Origin: Bordetella sp. 02P26C-1
Lineage (GTDB): Bacteria > Pseudomonadota > Gammaproteobacteria > Burkholderiales > Burkholderiaceae_B
Assembly (NCBI RefSeq): GCF_009763255.1
Contig: NZ_WSJB01000002.1
Span: 62,001-126,000, forward strand
Direction of reading: 5' to 3'
Length of the DNA stretch: 64,000 nucleotides
A program made the position numbers and the translations under genes. Shown here piece by piece: positions 8,270-17,048 of this stretch. The notes below the pieces were generated by a model. That model was not told where the DNA came from. It saw only the letters and a list, made by a program, of their open reading frames with translations, and ran no database searches. The stretch's first letter is position 1, and each line of letters starts with the position of its first letter.

Positions 8270-8722
8270 TCAGTTTTCAGCTTGCGGGTTCGTCTCATAC
8301 CGCAGCCATCCCGCGATAACCGCGCCGCCGCCGGGCCGGTCCTTGGGGTGCACTCGGCCTTCGCTTACTGGGATTTCAGCAAAATCGAACGGGCTCATGC
8401 CCTCGATGCAGGCGACATTGACGCCGTACTGATCCGGCGAAGACCGGCGCTGATGAAAGGTGTAAATCCCGCACTTCGAGCAGAAATAGTGTTTCGCCTC
8501 GCGCGTGTTGAACTGGTAGAGCGTCAAAGCGTCCTCGCCTTGCAGGACCTTGATATCTTCCAGGTTGGCGGACACGGCCACCGCGCCGCGCATGCGACAG
8601 TAGGAGCAGTTGCAACGCTTGGCGGTACGCACGCCATCGGAGAGAGCCACGGTGAATCGAACCGTGCCGCAGTGGCACGTGGCAGAGTGAACGGTGCGGT
8701 CGGAGGAGGGCTGTGCAGTCAT
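8270..8722 (-). CDS. GFA / CENP-V family zinc protein
   Basis: This protein has 150 residues with the beta-tent zinc-binding cysteines of the glutathione-dependent formaldehyde-activating (GFA) family: C16-x-C18, C37-x-C39-xx-C42, C81-xx-C84 and C105. Family members include Gfa, which was proposed to condense formaldehyde with glutathione, but most are of unknown activity. No formaldehyde dehydrogenase or methyl-group metabolism gene is nearby, so a specific role cannot be supported. It stands alone, convergent with the amidase and divergent from the ankyrin-like gene. Confidence 0.88.
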   Translation of the reverse strand: MTAQPSSDRTVHSATCHCGTVRFTVALSDGVRTAKRCNCSYCRMRGAVAVSANLEDIKVLQGEDALTLYQFNTREAKHYFCSKCGIYTFHQRRSSPDQYGVNVACIEGMSPFDFAEIPVSEGRVHPKDRPGGGAVIAGWLRYETNPQAEN

Positions 8723-9114
8723 GAGGTGTCGTTACCAGGTCGCTTGTGTCGTTGAATAATGCAATGCCTCAGGGCTAAGCATAATTCATAGGACCTTTAA
8801 ATTTCCACGCCGTACATGGGGCAGTGCGCTGGGCGCGGCGTCACCGCGGTTGTATTTATAAGGTCACGATGTTGCATGCTGCACGCTCGGACCCTCCTGA
8901 GACCTTCCATGCGTCTGATTTAAAAGGCCGCCGGAACCCCGCCCGTCACGTCGTCACTAATCGCTGTGACTGTGAATTACTTTAGTTCACATGACTCCCC
9001 GTACCCCGCTCACCACAACGTTCAATCGTGCTGAGCGCGCGTGACCATACGCGCATCTACTCGGGTGCGCCTGACTCCTTTCGCGTTATTTATTTTATTT
9101 CCACGGAATCCCTG
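8723..9114. other. AT-rich intergenic region upstream of the ankyrin-like gene
   Basis: About 390 bp without a recognisable gene and visibly poorer in GC than its flanks. It contains an inverted repeat TGTGAA (8971-8976) / TTCACA (8986-8991). The 9-bp spacer makes the dyad too long for a standard CRP site. A GTG at 9028 opens the downstream frame early but has no convincing ribosome binding site. Confidence 0.5.
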
Positions 9115-11595
9115 ATGTCGCCTATTGGAAGCCCCCCCTCTTCGCCTCAAGACTCGAGTCACATCCTCGACGCTGAAACCGAAGCAAAGATCCGTCAAAA
9201 GATGATAGAAGCGATGATGTCAGTGGCTATCAAATCTAACGATGTGGAATTGTTCAAGCAGCGGGTGGCCGAGAATTCAATCGACCTTGCCACCTACCGC
9301 TTCGAGGACAGGAATACCTTCCTGCATAGCGCGATAGCCTCCGGCAGCCATAGAATCGCTTTGTATCTCACCGGCTTGGACGGGGATGCCGAGCGACCGA
9401 CTGACTTTGCGGTTCAACGGCTACTCTGGAGCTACGGTGAGGGCTGCAACACTCCCTTGCAGTTGGCGGTTCAGCTCCGCAAGAACCCCAATTGGGTGAT
9501 GGCCTTGCTCATGGCTGGCGCCAGCGACTATAACCATTCGGCCTTGATCTGGGCCGCAGAACACGGTCACCTGGGAATTGTCCGGATGCTGATTCGGGCA
9601 AATGCACACGCCCACCTGCGGGAAAAACTGGGTCTAGTTGTGGAACGCGTGCAGGAACATGTCAACGCTGGCTCATATGGTATAGCCCTCGCCCAAGCGA
9701 TGGCGAACGCCGCAGGGAGCGGGCACAAATTGATCGTGCAGGCGCTGATCAATGTGGGCGCTCGGGATGCAGACGGCGCTGCGTTGAAAAAGGCGACAAA
9801 TGCAGGCCATCTGGAAATCGTCGACACGTTGGTCGACTCGCTTGCGTATGATCTAAGGCAACTCTCTTACGCCATGATGTACGCAGCGCAAGTAAGAGAC
9901 AGCGTTATTGCGCAGCGTCTGTGCGCGGCGGGCGCGGACCCATCTCTGGCATTGGCATTTGGGTATGAGGGGCGCGCCCCTTTACGGTATGCAGGCAAAG
10001 TCGGCGGCGTGGGAATTCTCGAAGAGCTCGGAGCTGATGCATCCACCGCCATGCAAATTGCACTACACCATAAGCTGCGACCAATAGTGAGCAAGCTCTC
10101 CTTAATTGGCGCGAACATTGCTAAGGCGGTGGAAAATGCCGCAGTTCGTAACGATTCGTCCGGCTTGCACTGGCTGCTCGAAGAAGGCGAAACCGCAACG
10201 TGGGTTCAAGCCATGAAGGCTCTTGCGCAAAGGGGCGATCTGTCGGCGTTAGCGTTCTTGAAGAAGAAGCTCGAGCGTCGCCTGGACACTGCGCTGGCTC
10301 CGGCGCTGATGCGTCTAGCGAAGGATGGTCGAGTCGCCGCCATTCAAGCCCTGACTCGCCACGAGCCGAAAGGGCAACTGCCCTCGTTCTGGCGAGAATT
10401 GGCCGTTGATGGCGACTGGCAAGCACTGAAATTATTGAAGGACTCGAATCTTTCCAGCCCGGAAACGCTGGAGCTTCTTGTTCAAGAGCGACATCTAGCC
10501 GCGGTAAAAACCTGGGTCAGGGCGAATATAGATACGGCCACGCTGCTCCATACGCTGCACGGTCGGTACCTCGAAAAGTTGGGTCGGGAGGGGCATGAGT
10601 TCAATGACGACAGTTGGAAGGGCATGGAATTATTGATCCTTGCGGGGGCAGACGTGTCCGGGCTTTCCGCGGGTGTAAAAGATCGCATATATCAATCGAT
10701 CGCCTCTCGCGAGAGTTTCTTCGCCGCCTTGTCGCCGCAAGTAAGGGATCGACATTTTTTCCGTGCGGTCCAGAACGGATCCGTGACGGATATAGCCCTG
10801 CTGTTAGCGCGCGATGCAAGCCCGATCGCCGTACTGACGATGATGGATCAATGCCAACGTAAGGACGCTATCCAACATTTGAACAAGGCAGGTATGGATG
10901 CCTCCCGAATCTTGATCGACTGTGTCCGAAACAACCGTATCGAGCTGGCCCGACACCTCATTGATGCAACGGAACCGGATCCTTCACAGGACCAAACATG
11001 GGCGTCCCGAGACGTGCTCGCGACGCAGGCCCTGATGCGCCTTCTTTCGGAGGGTGATCTGAAAACGGCAGCGGCCTTTTTGCCTGACCTGACTGATGGC
11101 GCGACGGCGCTCGCGCGCTATGCGCAAATGCATGACGATGCATCTCTGACGACGCTGGTACAGCTGGGGGCGCATGCTTCAGCGGCCTTACTAAATCTAT
11201 TATTGTCTGAGGATTATGCAGCGGCCGGCAGACTGATCGCTTTAGGGGCTGATGCCGACACGACCTACATGCTGATGTACTCGGATGGGAAATATGGTGT
11301 CCCCAAATTATTAACCAAATATAAGATTCGACAGTCACTGGCTGATGTGGGAGCGGAGTTCAAGCGCGCATTGCTGCGTGCGATTGAGCTGCGCGACCTG
11401 TCGGCGGCGAGGAGATTGTTAGAGTCCGATGTTGCAGGAGCGTTCCAGTTTTATTGGGAACTCGCCAGGGACCAATCTCTCGATGAAAACCTAAGGGCCC
11501 ACCATTTGCAGTTTTTGCGTGATGTCGGACTGGACCCGGACAACAAACCAAAAACCACGCCGAGCAAACCGCGGAACTCGCCCAAATCGACTTGA
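9115..11595 (+). CDS. Large ankyrin-repeat-like protein of unknown function
   Basis: The product has 826 residues when started at the ATG at 9115. The first 20 residues are Ser/Pro-rich and polar (MSPIGSPPSSPQDSS), without a signal peptide or membrane segment. Then comes a helical solenoid in which degenerate ankyrin units recur, for example NTPLQLAVQLRKN, ALIWAAEHGHLGIVRMLIRANA, ALKKATNAGHLEIVDTLV and later LLILAGADVSG. Repeats continue in weaker form to about residue 800, and the tail is Lys/Pro/Ser-rich. Such proteins bind other proteins, and some are secreted effectors. The neutral polar start would suit type III export, but no secretion or chaperone gene is close. Base composition is less GC-rich than in its neighbours, hinting at transfer. 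Confidence 0.75.
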   Translation: MSPIGSPPSSPQDSSHILDAETEAKIRQKMIEAMMSVAIKSNDVELFKQRVAENSIDLATYRFEDRNTFLHSAIASGSHRIALYLTGLDGDAERPTDFAVQRLLWSYGEGCNTPLQLAVQLRKNPNWVMALLMAGASDYNHSALIWAAEHGHLGIVRMLIRANAHAHLREKLGLVVERVQEHVNAGSYGIALAQAMANAAGSGHKLIVQALINVGARDADGAALKKATNAGHLEIVDTLVDSLAYDLRQLSYAMMYAAQVRDSVIAQRLCAAGADPSLALAFGYEGRAPLRYAGKVGGVGILEELGADASTAMQIALHHKLRPIVSKLSLIGANIAKAVENAAVRNDSSGLHWLLEEGETATWVQAMKALAQRGDLSALAFLKKKLERRLDTALAPALMRLAKDGRVAAIQALTRHEPKGQLPSFWRELAVDGDWQALKLLKDSNLSSPETLELLVQERHLAAVKTWVRANIDTATLLHTLHGRYLEKLGREGHEFNDDSWKGMELLILAGADVSGLSAGVKDRIYQSIASRESFFAALSPQVRDRHFFRAVQNGSVTDIALLLARDASPIAVLTMMDQCQRKDAIQHLNKAGMDASRILIDCVRNNRIELARHLIDATEPDPSQDQTWASRDVLATQALMRLLSEGDLKTAAAFLPDLTDGATALARYAQMHDDASLTTLVQLGAHASAALLNLLLSEDYAAAGRLIALGADADTTYMLMYSDGKYGVPKLLTKYKIRQSLADVGAEFKRALLRAIELRDLSAARRLLESDVAGAFQFYWELARDQSLDENLRAHHLQFLRDVGLDPDNKPKTTPSKPRNSPKST

Positions 11596-11680
11596 AGCGT
11601 CCGAACAACCGAGCGTATCTACGGCATACGCACACGCCCTCAAAACGCGACATTATCCGCCGCCGAGCAGGGCGAGAATT

Positions 11681-12637
11681 TCAGCCTGCACTCGCCCCGG
11701 ACGCCTGCACGATCTTGCCCCAGTTTGAAATTTCGGTTTCGACAAATCGTTGGAAATCCTGAGGGCTGCCGCCAACAGAAATCAATCCCTCTCCTAACAG
11801 ACGCTCCTTTATCGAGGGGTCACCCAATATCTCTGCTGTAACCTGCGAGAGTCGTTCGGTTCGCGTGGCGTTCATGCCTGCAGGCCCTAAAAGGCCATAC
11901 CAGGCGCTGAAATCATAACCAGGTAGTGTGTCTGCGATAGGCGGGATAGACTCAAAGCCCACCATGCGCTGCGCACTGCTGACACCGAGTGCTTTGACGG
12001 ACTTCGCAGCCAGTTGTCCCTTTGCCAAGGCAGCACCGGCAAACATCAGATTGATCTGGCCACCGAGCAAATCGTTCATGGCCGGCGCGGTACCTTTATA
12101 CGGCACAGACAACATATCCACGCCCGTCTGCAGCTTAATCACTTCTGCGCAAAGATGCCCAGCCGATCCAATTCCCGGTAGCGCAATGCTGAGTTCGCCA
12201 GGTCGCGTTTTCGCCAGGGCGATCAACTCAGTCATGTCGCGGGCGGGGACCGACGGATGGGCCAACAAAAATGAAGGCGCATTCGCTACATGAGAAATGG
12301 GCGTGAAATCCTTTACTGAATCAAACGGCAATTTGGGATACAACGTCGCGTTAATGGCATGGCTCGTGTAACACATCAGCAGCGTACGACCATCGTTAGT
12401 CGATCTCGCGACCTCCTGTGCAGCGATGTTCCCGCCCGCGCCAGGACGGTTGTCCACTACAAATGTCTCGCCGAGTCTGTTTCCGATTTCGGCTGCGAGC
12501 ACACGTGCCACGGTATCTGTGCCACCGCCCGGTGTCGCGCCAACGATAATGCGCGTCGTCGGCGTTTGCGCGATGCTTACACCACAGGCGGCCAACGCGC
12601 CCGCGCCCATTACGCCCATAAACGCTCTTCTTTTCAT
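11681..12637 (-). CDS. Bug/TctC-family solute-binding protein with lipobox
   Basis: The product has 318 residues. The leader MKRRAFMGVMGAGALAAC holds both a twin arginine (RRAFM) and a lipobox LAAC, so the mature protein may be a lipoprotein anchored at cysteine 18, unusual among the receptors in this window. Ligand loops ATPGGGTD and SVPYKGTAPAMNDLLGG are intact. The start is preceded by a GGAGAGACAG ribosome site. It lies 190 bp downstream of, and parallel to, a LysR gene that is divergent from the TauD-like dioxygenase. The receptor probably belongs to the same regulon. Confidence 0.92.
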   Translation of the reverse strand: MKRRAFMGVMGAGALAACGVSIAQTPTTRIIVGATPGGGTDTVARVLAAEIGNRLGETFVVDNRPGAGGNIAAQEVARSTNDGRTLLMCYTSHAINATLYPKLPFDSVKDFTPISHVANAPSFLLAHPSVPARDMTELIALAKTRPGELSIALPGIGSAGHLCAEVIKLQTGVDMLSVPYKGTAPAMNDLLGGQINLMFAGAALAKGQLAAKSVKALGVSSAQRMVGFESIPPIADTLPGYDFSAWYGLLGPAGMNATRTERLSQVTAEILGDPSIKERLLGEGLISVGGSPQDFQRFVETEISNWGKIVQASGASAG

Positions 12638-12828
12638 GCTGTCTCTCCATCCCGCCTGATATTAGGTCTGCCAGTAGTCTATTCACACACCGGTCTTGAA
12701 GAAAAGCGAACTTATTTGAACTTCTTCGTAAAAAAATTTGATTAACAAGGTGGCAGCGGGCACCCCTGTTTCTCCCTCTCTACAGCGCAAAAACGTCTTT
12801 GCCTTCTCCCGTGTAGTCGGCATGAAGC

Positions 12829-13719
12829 TCACGTGGATAAACGTTTCTGGTATTCCATAGAAGCGTGCGCCATGGCCTCGCGCACGACATTTAATGGCCG
12901 GCTGTCGCCGTCCACTTTTCGTGTCACCATGGACAGCTGCAATATGGGTGCCGCCTTGCCCAGTCGAAAGATGCGCACCGGATAGCTGTGCAGCGTGGCG
13001 GGGTCGGGACGCTGCACAACCGACAGCCCCAGTCCGGAACTGACCATCGCCACGATGGCTGAGGCATTGTCGAACTCCAAGGTACTGCGCACGTCACCGA
13101 TCTGACTCGCCACGTACTGTGCAGCCATACTGCCGGTAACTGTTTTCCGGTCATATCGGATCCACTCCAATTGCCGAAATAGCGTCGGGATGGGCGTGTC
13201 GGCGGTATCTGGCGGCGTCACAATGACGAGTTCGCGTCGCAGCATAGGCGTCCAGGACAGCCGGCCTGCCTTGATCTCGGGCGGCTGCGCCACGAGCGCC
13301 GCGTCGATCTCACCCGCCTTAAGAGCGCTCAGCATCTGGCTACTGCGCCCTCGGACCGGAACCACGTCGAGCTTCGGGTGACGAGTGCGGATATAGCGCA
13401 GCATGCCAGGCAATACGGCCGGCTGCATCGACTCGATAATCCCGATCCGCACCACGCCCTCAATCGCCAGCGGCGTGCCCGATCTCAACGCTTCAAGTCC
13501 CTTCAGTGCATCACGCAGCGTGTCGGCTACCTCATGGGCGAGTTGCGTGGGGCGCACTTGCAGACCAGAACGATCGAACAGGGGTTTGCCCAAATAGACC
13601 TCCAGCTGCTTCATCTGCATGCTGACCGCACTAGGGGTGATGTTCATCAAGCGCGCCCCGCCTACAAACGTCCCGGTCTGTAACACCGCCTCCAACGTGG
13701 CGAAGGTCTCGATCTTCAT
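12829..13719 (-). CDS. LysR-type regulator
   Basis: The protein has 296 residues from the ATG at 13719 (a TTG one codon earlier opens the same frame). The N-terminal helix-turn-helix reads TGTFVGGARLMNITPSAVSM and continues with LEVYLGKPLFDRSGLQVRPT; the effector domain fills the rest. It is divergent from the TauD-like and isocitrate-lyase-like genes, with 108 bp between starts, and transcribed toward a Bug receptor, so it most likely governs both. The AT-rich gap (13720-13790) contains TTTGA direct repeats, but no dyad clear enough to call an operator. Confidence 0.9.
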   Translation of the reverse strand: MKIETFATLEAVLQTGTFVGGARLMNITPSAVSMQMKQLEVYLGKPLFDRSGLQVRPTQLAHEVADTLRDALKGLEALRSGTPLAIEGVVRIGIIESMQPAVLPGMLRYIRTRHPKLDVVPVRGRSSQMLSALKAGEIDAALVAQPPEIKAGRLSWTPMLRRELVIVTPPDTADTPIPTLFRQLEWIRYDRKTVTGSMAAQYVASQIGDVRSTLEFDNASAIVAMVSSGLGLSVVQRPDPATLHSYPVRIFRLGKAAPILQLSMVTRKVDGDSRPLNVVREAMAHASMEYQKRLST

Positions 13720-13827
13720 CAAAAATCCTTATCAAACTGTTCAAATTACATCGCTATTCTAAATTAAGCGCCCTGTCTACACTGCCCGTTGTTAGCTAAA
13801 TCACTAGAGACATCACGGAGAAATCGG

Positions 13828-14988
13828 ATGACAGCCATCGCGCAAAATCGCCCGCAACCTTGGAAAGCGGAGCAAGTCCGTCAAGACGATTCATGGATTC
13901 TGCGACTGACGGCCGAGGAGGTCGACGGCGTGCGAGCCGCGCTGGCCCACGCCAAGCAACTGGACAAGCCGCTGCTGTCCATGGAACAGGCCGATTTCCC
14001 GCTGCCGGAGGTTTCCCGTCGCGCCTTGCAGGCCGCCATCGACATGACCCAACAACGTTGGGGACTTTGTTTGCTGAAAGGCTTTCCCGTTGACGAATGG
14101 ACTGAAGAGGAAACGCGCCTGGCGTACTGGGGCATGTCGCTTTATATGGGCGTAGGCCGCACTCAGAATCGTGCCAGCCAGTTCATTAACGACGTGCGCG
14201 ACGCGGGCGGTGAGTACAAAGTCAAAGGCGGACGCGGTTACAACACGAATGCGGGCCTGGATTTTCACCAAGACTCGTGCGATGTCGTGGCCCTGCTATG
14301 CCGCCGCACGGCAAAATCGGGTGGCACCAGCAAAGTCGTCAGCTCGCTCGCCCTGCGTGACGAAATCCAAAAGCGCCGTCCCGATTTGATTCCCGTGTTG
14401 CAATCCCCGTTTTTCCACAGCTATCAGGGCACGCAGGACCCCACGCAGCCTCCCTACTATCGTCTGTCGATCTTCGGCACACACCCCGAGTATTTCGCTG
14501 CACGGACGAACCGCAAGAACACGGTCGCCGCACAACGTGATTTCCCCGAGATCCCCCGCCTGACCGAAGCACAGATCGAAGCCCTGGATCTGTTGGACGA
14601 ACTGATGCCCAGCGACGAGTTCTGCTATTCGATGCAACTGGAGCGCGGCGATCTGCAGTTGTTGAACAATTATGTCACCCTGCACTCGCGCACGCCGTTT
14701 GAGGACTACGAGGATCCGGATCTCAAGCGTCACCTCCTGCGCCTTTGGCTTGCCATCCCTGGTTCGCAGCCTTTGCCGGATAGCTGGGTGGAGTATTACG
14801 GCGACGTGCGTGCGGGCTCCGTACGCGGGGGTGTGCGCGGCAGCTCGATTACCGAGGAATTCCTGGCCTATGAGGAGCGTCAGGCACGGGCGATGAATAT
14901 GCCCTTTGAACCCTGGAAGCCCTACATCACCAAGGATGAAATGGACGCCTATATCGCCACCACGCAATCCGGAGCCGTGCCCGCATGA
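13828..14988 (+). CDS. TauD/TfdA-type Fe(II)/2-oxoglutarate dioxygenase
   Basis: The product has 386 residues starting at the ATG at 13828, preceded by an ACGGAG ribosome site. The iron facial triad is visible: H147 and D149 in DFHQDS, and distal H286 in TLHSRTPFEDY. R305 downstream is a good candidate for binding the 2-oxoglutarate carboxylate. It is about 100 residues longer than TauD, with extensions at both ends, as in the larger TauD-domain dioxygenases. The stop overlaps the next start (ATGA), so it is translationally coupled to an isocitrate-lyase/PEP-mutase-type enzyme. It probably opens degradation of the compound bound by the Bug protein at 11681-12637. Confidence 0.88.
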   Translation: MTAIAQNRPQPWKAEQVRQDDSWILRLTAEEVDGVRAALAHAKQLDKPLLSMEQADFPLPEVSRRALQAAIDMTQQRWGLCLLKGFPVDEWTEEETRLAYWGMSLYMGVGRTQNRASQFINDVRDAGGEYKVKGGRGYNTNAGLDFHQDSCDVVALLCRRTAKSGGTSKVVSSLALRDEIQKRRPDLIPVLQSPFFHSYQGTQDPTQPPYYRLSIFGTHPEYFAARTNRKNTVAAQRDFPEIPRLTEAQIEALDLLDELMPSDEFCYSMQLERGDLQLLNNYVTLHSRTPFEDYEDPDLKRHLLRLWLAIPGSQPLPDSWVEYYGDVRAGSVRGGVRGSSITEEFLAYEERQARAMNMPFEPWKPYITKDEMDAYIATTQSGAVPA

Positions 14989-15851
14989 CTACGCCCTCAC
15001 TCCGCGAACGACTCGCGAGCGGCCCTGCGGTCCTCGCCCCAGGCGTCTATGACGCGATGACGGCCCTCATTGCCGAGCAGATGGGATTCGATGCGCTTTA
15101 TCTGTCAGGCGGGGCAGTCGCCTACACCCAGCTCGGCCGATCCGATGTGGGGCTAACCACGGCCACCGAGACGGCAGATGTTCTGGCTCGCATCACCGAC
15201 CGGGTTTCTTTGCCGGTGATCGTCGATGGCGACACGGGTTACGGTAATGCGCTGAATACGCAGCGTACGGTTCGGGATTTCGAGCGCGCGGGCGCTGCGA
15301 TGATTCAGTTGGAAGACCAGACCTTTCCTAAACGCTGCGGCCATCTGGAAAACAAGACCTTGGTGTCCACCCAGGAAATGTGCGGCAAATTGCGCGCCGC
15401 GCTCGATGCCCGTCATTCGAGCGACACTCTGATCCTGGCCCGCACCGACGCCGTCGCTGTTGAAGGACTGGATGCTGCACTGGAGCGCGCTGACGCCTAT
15501 CTGGCCTGCGGCGTCGATGCCTTATTTATCGAAGCCGTCGTCTCCGCAGCCGATATGGACCGCGTCTGCGGAAAATACGCGGCCACGGTACCGTTGCTGG
15601 CCAACATGGTGGAAGGGGGCAAAACGCCGGTCGGCAGCGTCGATGAGCTGTCCGCACGAGGCTACAAAATCGTCATCTACCCGGGCGGAACCGCGCGATT
15701 TGTCTCGCGTCAATTGCAACGCTATTACAGCAGTCTCAAAACCCACGGAACCACTCAGCCGCTGTGGGGCGAGATGAATGACTTTAATGAGCTCAATCAA
15801 TTGATCGGAACACCCGAGCTTCTTGAGCAAGGTCGCAAGTACTCGGCGTAA
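14985..15851 (+). CDS. Isocitrate lyase / PEP mutase superfamily protein
   Basis: The product has 288 residues, a single TIM-barrel domain of the size of methylisocitrate lyase or oxaloacetate decarboxylase. Metal-binding acids occur in DGDTGYGN (D81, D83) and E110. The lyase loop KRCGH is present with C118, the residue that acts as general acid in C-C bond-cleaving members, which argues against a phosphonopyruvate mutase. It shares a 4-bp overlap with the dioxygenase gene. Together they could hydroxylate a substrate and then split it by retro-aldol chemistry, yielding pyruvate or glyoxylate, but this is inference from context. Confidence 0.88.
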   Translation: MTTPSLRERLASGPAVLAPGVYDAMTALIAEQMGFDALYLSGGAVAYTQLGRSDVGLTTATETADVLARITDRVSLPVIVDGDTGYGNALNTQRTVRDFERAGAAMIQLEDQTFPKRCGHLENKTLVSTQEMCGKLRAALDARHSSDTLILARTDAVAVEGLDAALERADAYLACGVDALFIEAVVSAADMDRVCGKYAATVPLLANMVEGGKTPVGSVDELSARGYKIVIYPGGTARFVSRQLQRYYSSLKTHGTTQPLWGEMNDFNELNQLIGTPELLEQGRKYSA

Positions 15852-15861
15852 TCTTCGCCAT

Positions 15862-15890
15862 CGCGTCTGCGGTGAGGCACCGCAGACGTG
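15862..15890 (+). terminator. Strong hairpin after the dioxygenase-lyase pair
   Basis: CGTCTGCGGTG (15864-15874) and CACCGCAGACG (15878-15888) form a perfect 11-bp stem with a 3-nt loop, extendable by two pairs (one wobble). It starts 11 bases after the stop codon. No T-run follows, so it may be a weak terminator or an RNA 3'-end stabiliser. Confidence 0.55.
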
Positions 15891-16289
15891 TTGGGACAAT
15901 CAAAACGCAGACACGGCCTGTGCAATGCATGAGGCTAAGAGCGGGTAAAGACGGTAAGGCCTTCGCGCGGCTCCAGTTCTTAAGCGTGGACAGATTGGTC
16001 TTAGCACCAAGTCACGAGATTGGACAGTGCCCCATCTGCTTGTAGAGACCTTCTCCCATCTCCAGTTTTAAATACTCATTGAGGGGGCAGGCCCGGGAAA
16101 GTGCAAGGTAAACCCTCAGGATGACTGGCACAAGGGAATTGTATAAGCGCGCCAATAGAGCCGAGACCTAAAGGTTGGCCCGAACTCATAGGCATGCCCC
16201 TGCCTGGTCTTGCGCTTCGCCGAAAACTAGATTGCGCGTTTGAAGTCTCCGTGTACGGAAACATTGATTCGAACACGATTTGAGCGCGA
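15891..16289. other. About 400 bp without a recognisable gene
   Basis: Short open frames exist on both strands, but none shows a known domain or a credible start. On the minus strand a stretch near 15950-16075 reads like a decayed coding region broken by stops. I cannot identify its origin. Confidence 0.45.
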
Positions 16290-16973
16290 CTAAGTGTCAG
16301 AATTTAGTGCCTCGATGCGTCGGCGGATATGTTCTCCGGCATAACGCAAGTCATGCTCGACAGCGGCCTGTGCTGCTGTGGCATCGCCTTTTCTCAGCGC
16401 TTCAAGCATCACCACATGGGGATGAATTTCTAGCGGCTGATAGCCGGGATCATACAACAGGCGTAGAGACGGGCCGCATCGCATCCACAACGAGCGAACA
16501 ATTTCTTCCAGAATAGGCATGTCGGCCGCTTTGATGAATTGCGAGTGGAATTGCTCGTTTTCGTACAGTGCAGCATCGATGTTGCCGTCGGCCTTGTGCT
16601 GGGCGAGTCGCTCGTGGATGGTTGCGAGTTTGTCGACGATGGAGGGATCTGTGGCCGCCTTTTTAGCCACCTCCGCCGCGGCGTACCCTTCGAGTTGGAC
16701 CCGAAGGTTGATGATTTCGGAGTAGGTCTTGGCGTCAATGACGGGGACATGCGCCACGCCTCGCTCATCAAGTGCGAGCGCACCTTCCGACACCAACCGT
16801 TGAATGGCGTCTCGCACAGGCGTGGGGCTGATGCCGAACTTCTCGGCCAATGTCCGATACACCAACCGTTCGCCGGATTGCACGCGACCTTGAACGATCG
16901 CCGAGCGGATTTCCCGGTACGCGATCTCTGACAAGCTAGGCTGACCGACGATTGGTTTGAATGCTTGTGCCAT
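16290..16973 (-). CDS. GntR-family regulator, FCD subfamily
   Basis: This 227-residue protein has a winged helix at about 12-78 (LAEKFGISPTPVRDAIQRLVSEGAL) and an FCD domain, in which the segments NEQFHSQF and HPHVVMLEALRKGD hold the expected metal/ligand-binding Asp/His region. It lies downstream of, and parallel to, the ThDP enzyme - SDR - Bug operon. A terminator (17008-17036) separates them, so it is likely transcribed separately while regulating that operon. No palindrome is evident in the 35 bases before its start, but TGATATATCA at 20601-20610 in front of the operon is a possible target. Confidence 0.9.
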   Translation of the reverse strand: MAQAFKPIVGQPSLSEIAYREIRSAIVQGRVQSGERLVYRTLAEKFGISPTPVRDAIQRLVSEGALALDERGVAHVPVIDAKTYSEIINLRVQLEGYAAAEVAKKAATDPSIVDKLATIHERLAQHKADGNIDAALYENEQFHSQFIKAADMPILEEIVRSLWMRCGPSLRLLYDPGYQPLEIHPHVVMLEALRKGDATAAQAAVEHDLRYAGEHIRRRIEALNSDT

Positions 16974-16996
16974 TCGTTATGAGTAAATGGGTTTGA

Positions 16997-17036
16997 TAAA
17001 AGAAAATGGCCCGAGAAAGCCTGGCTCTCCCGGGCC
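16997..17036 (-). terminator. Rho-independent terminator of the ThDP - SDR - Bug operon
   Basis: On the minus strand GGCCCGGGAGA pairs with TCTCGGGCC (17008-17036, one bulged G). The stem is followed by ATTTTCTTTT, which reads as the T-tract at about 16997-17007. It lies 12 bases after the Bug stop codon at 17049. Confidence 0.8.
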
Positions 17037-17048
17037 GCCGTGGCTATT

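Noticed and set aside
8971-8991. TGTGAA-N9-TTCACA as a CRP site
   Set aside because: The TGTGA and TCACA half-sites are separated by 11 bp instead of 6, so it does not match the CRP consensus; kept only as an inverted repeat.
14985-15851. PEP mutase / phosphonopyruvate hydrolase assignment
   Set aside because: The KRCGH loop with cysteine is typical of the lyase branch, and no phosphonate genes are nearby.
15950-16075. Possible insertion-sequence remnant
   Set aside because: The minus-strand translation is broken by a stop and matches no transposase motif I recognise; no terminal inverted repeats or target duplication were seen.
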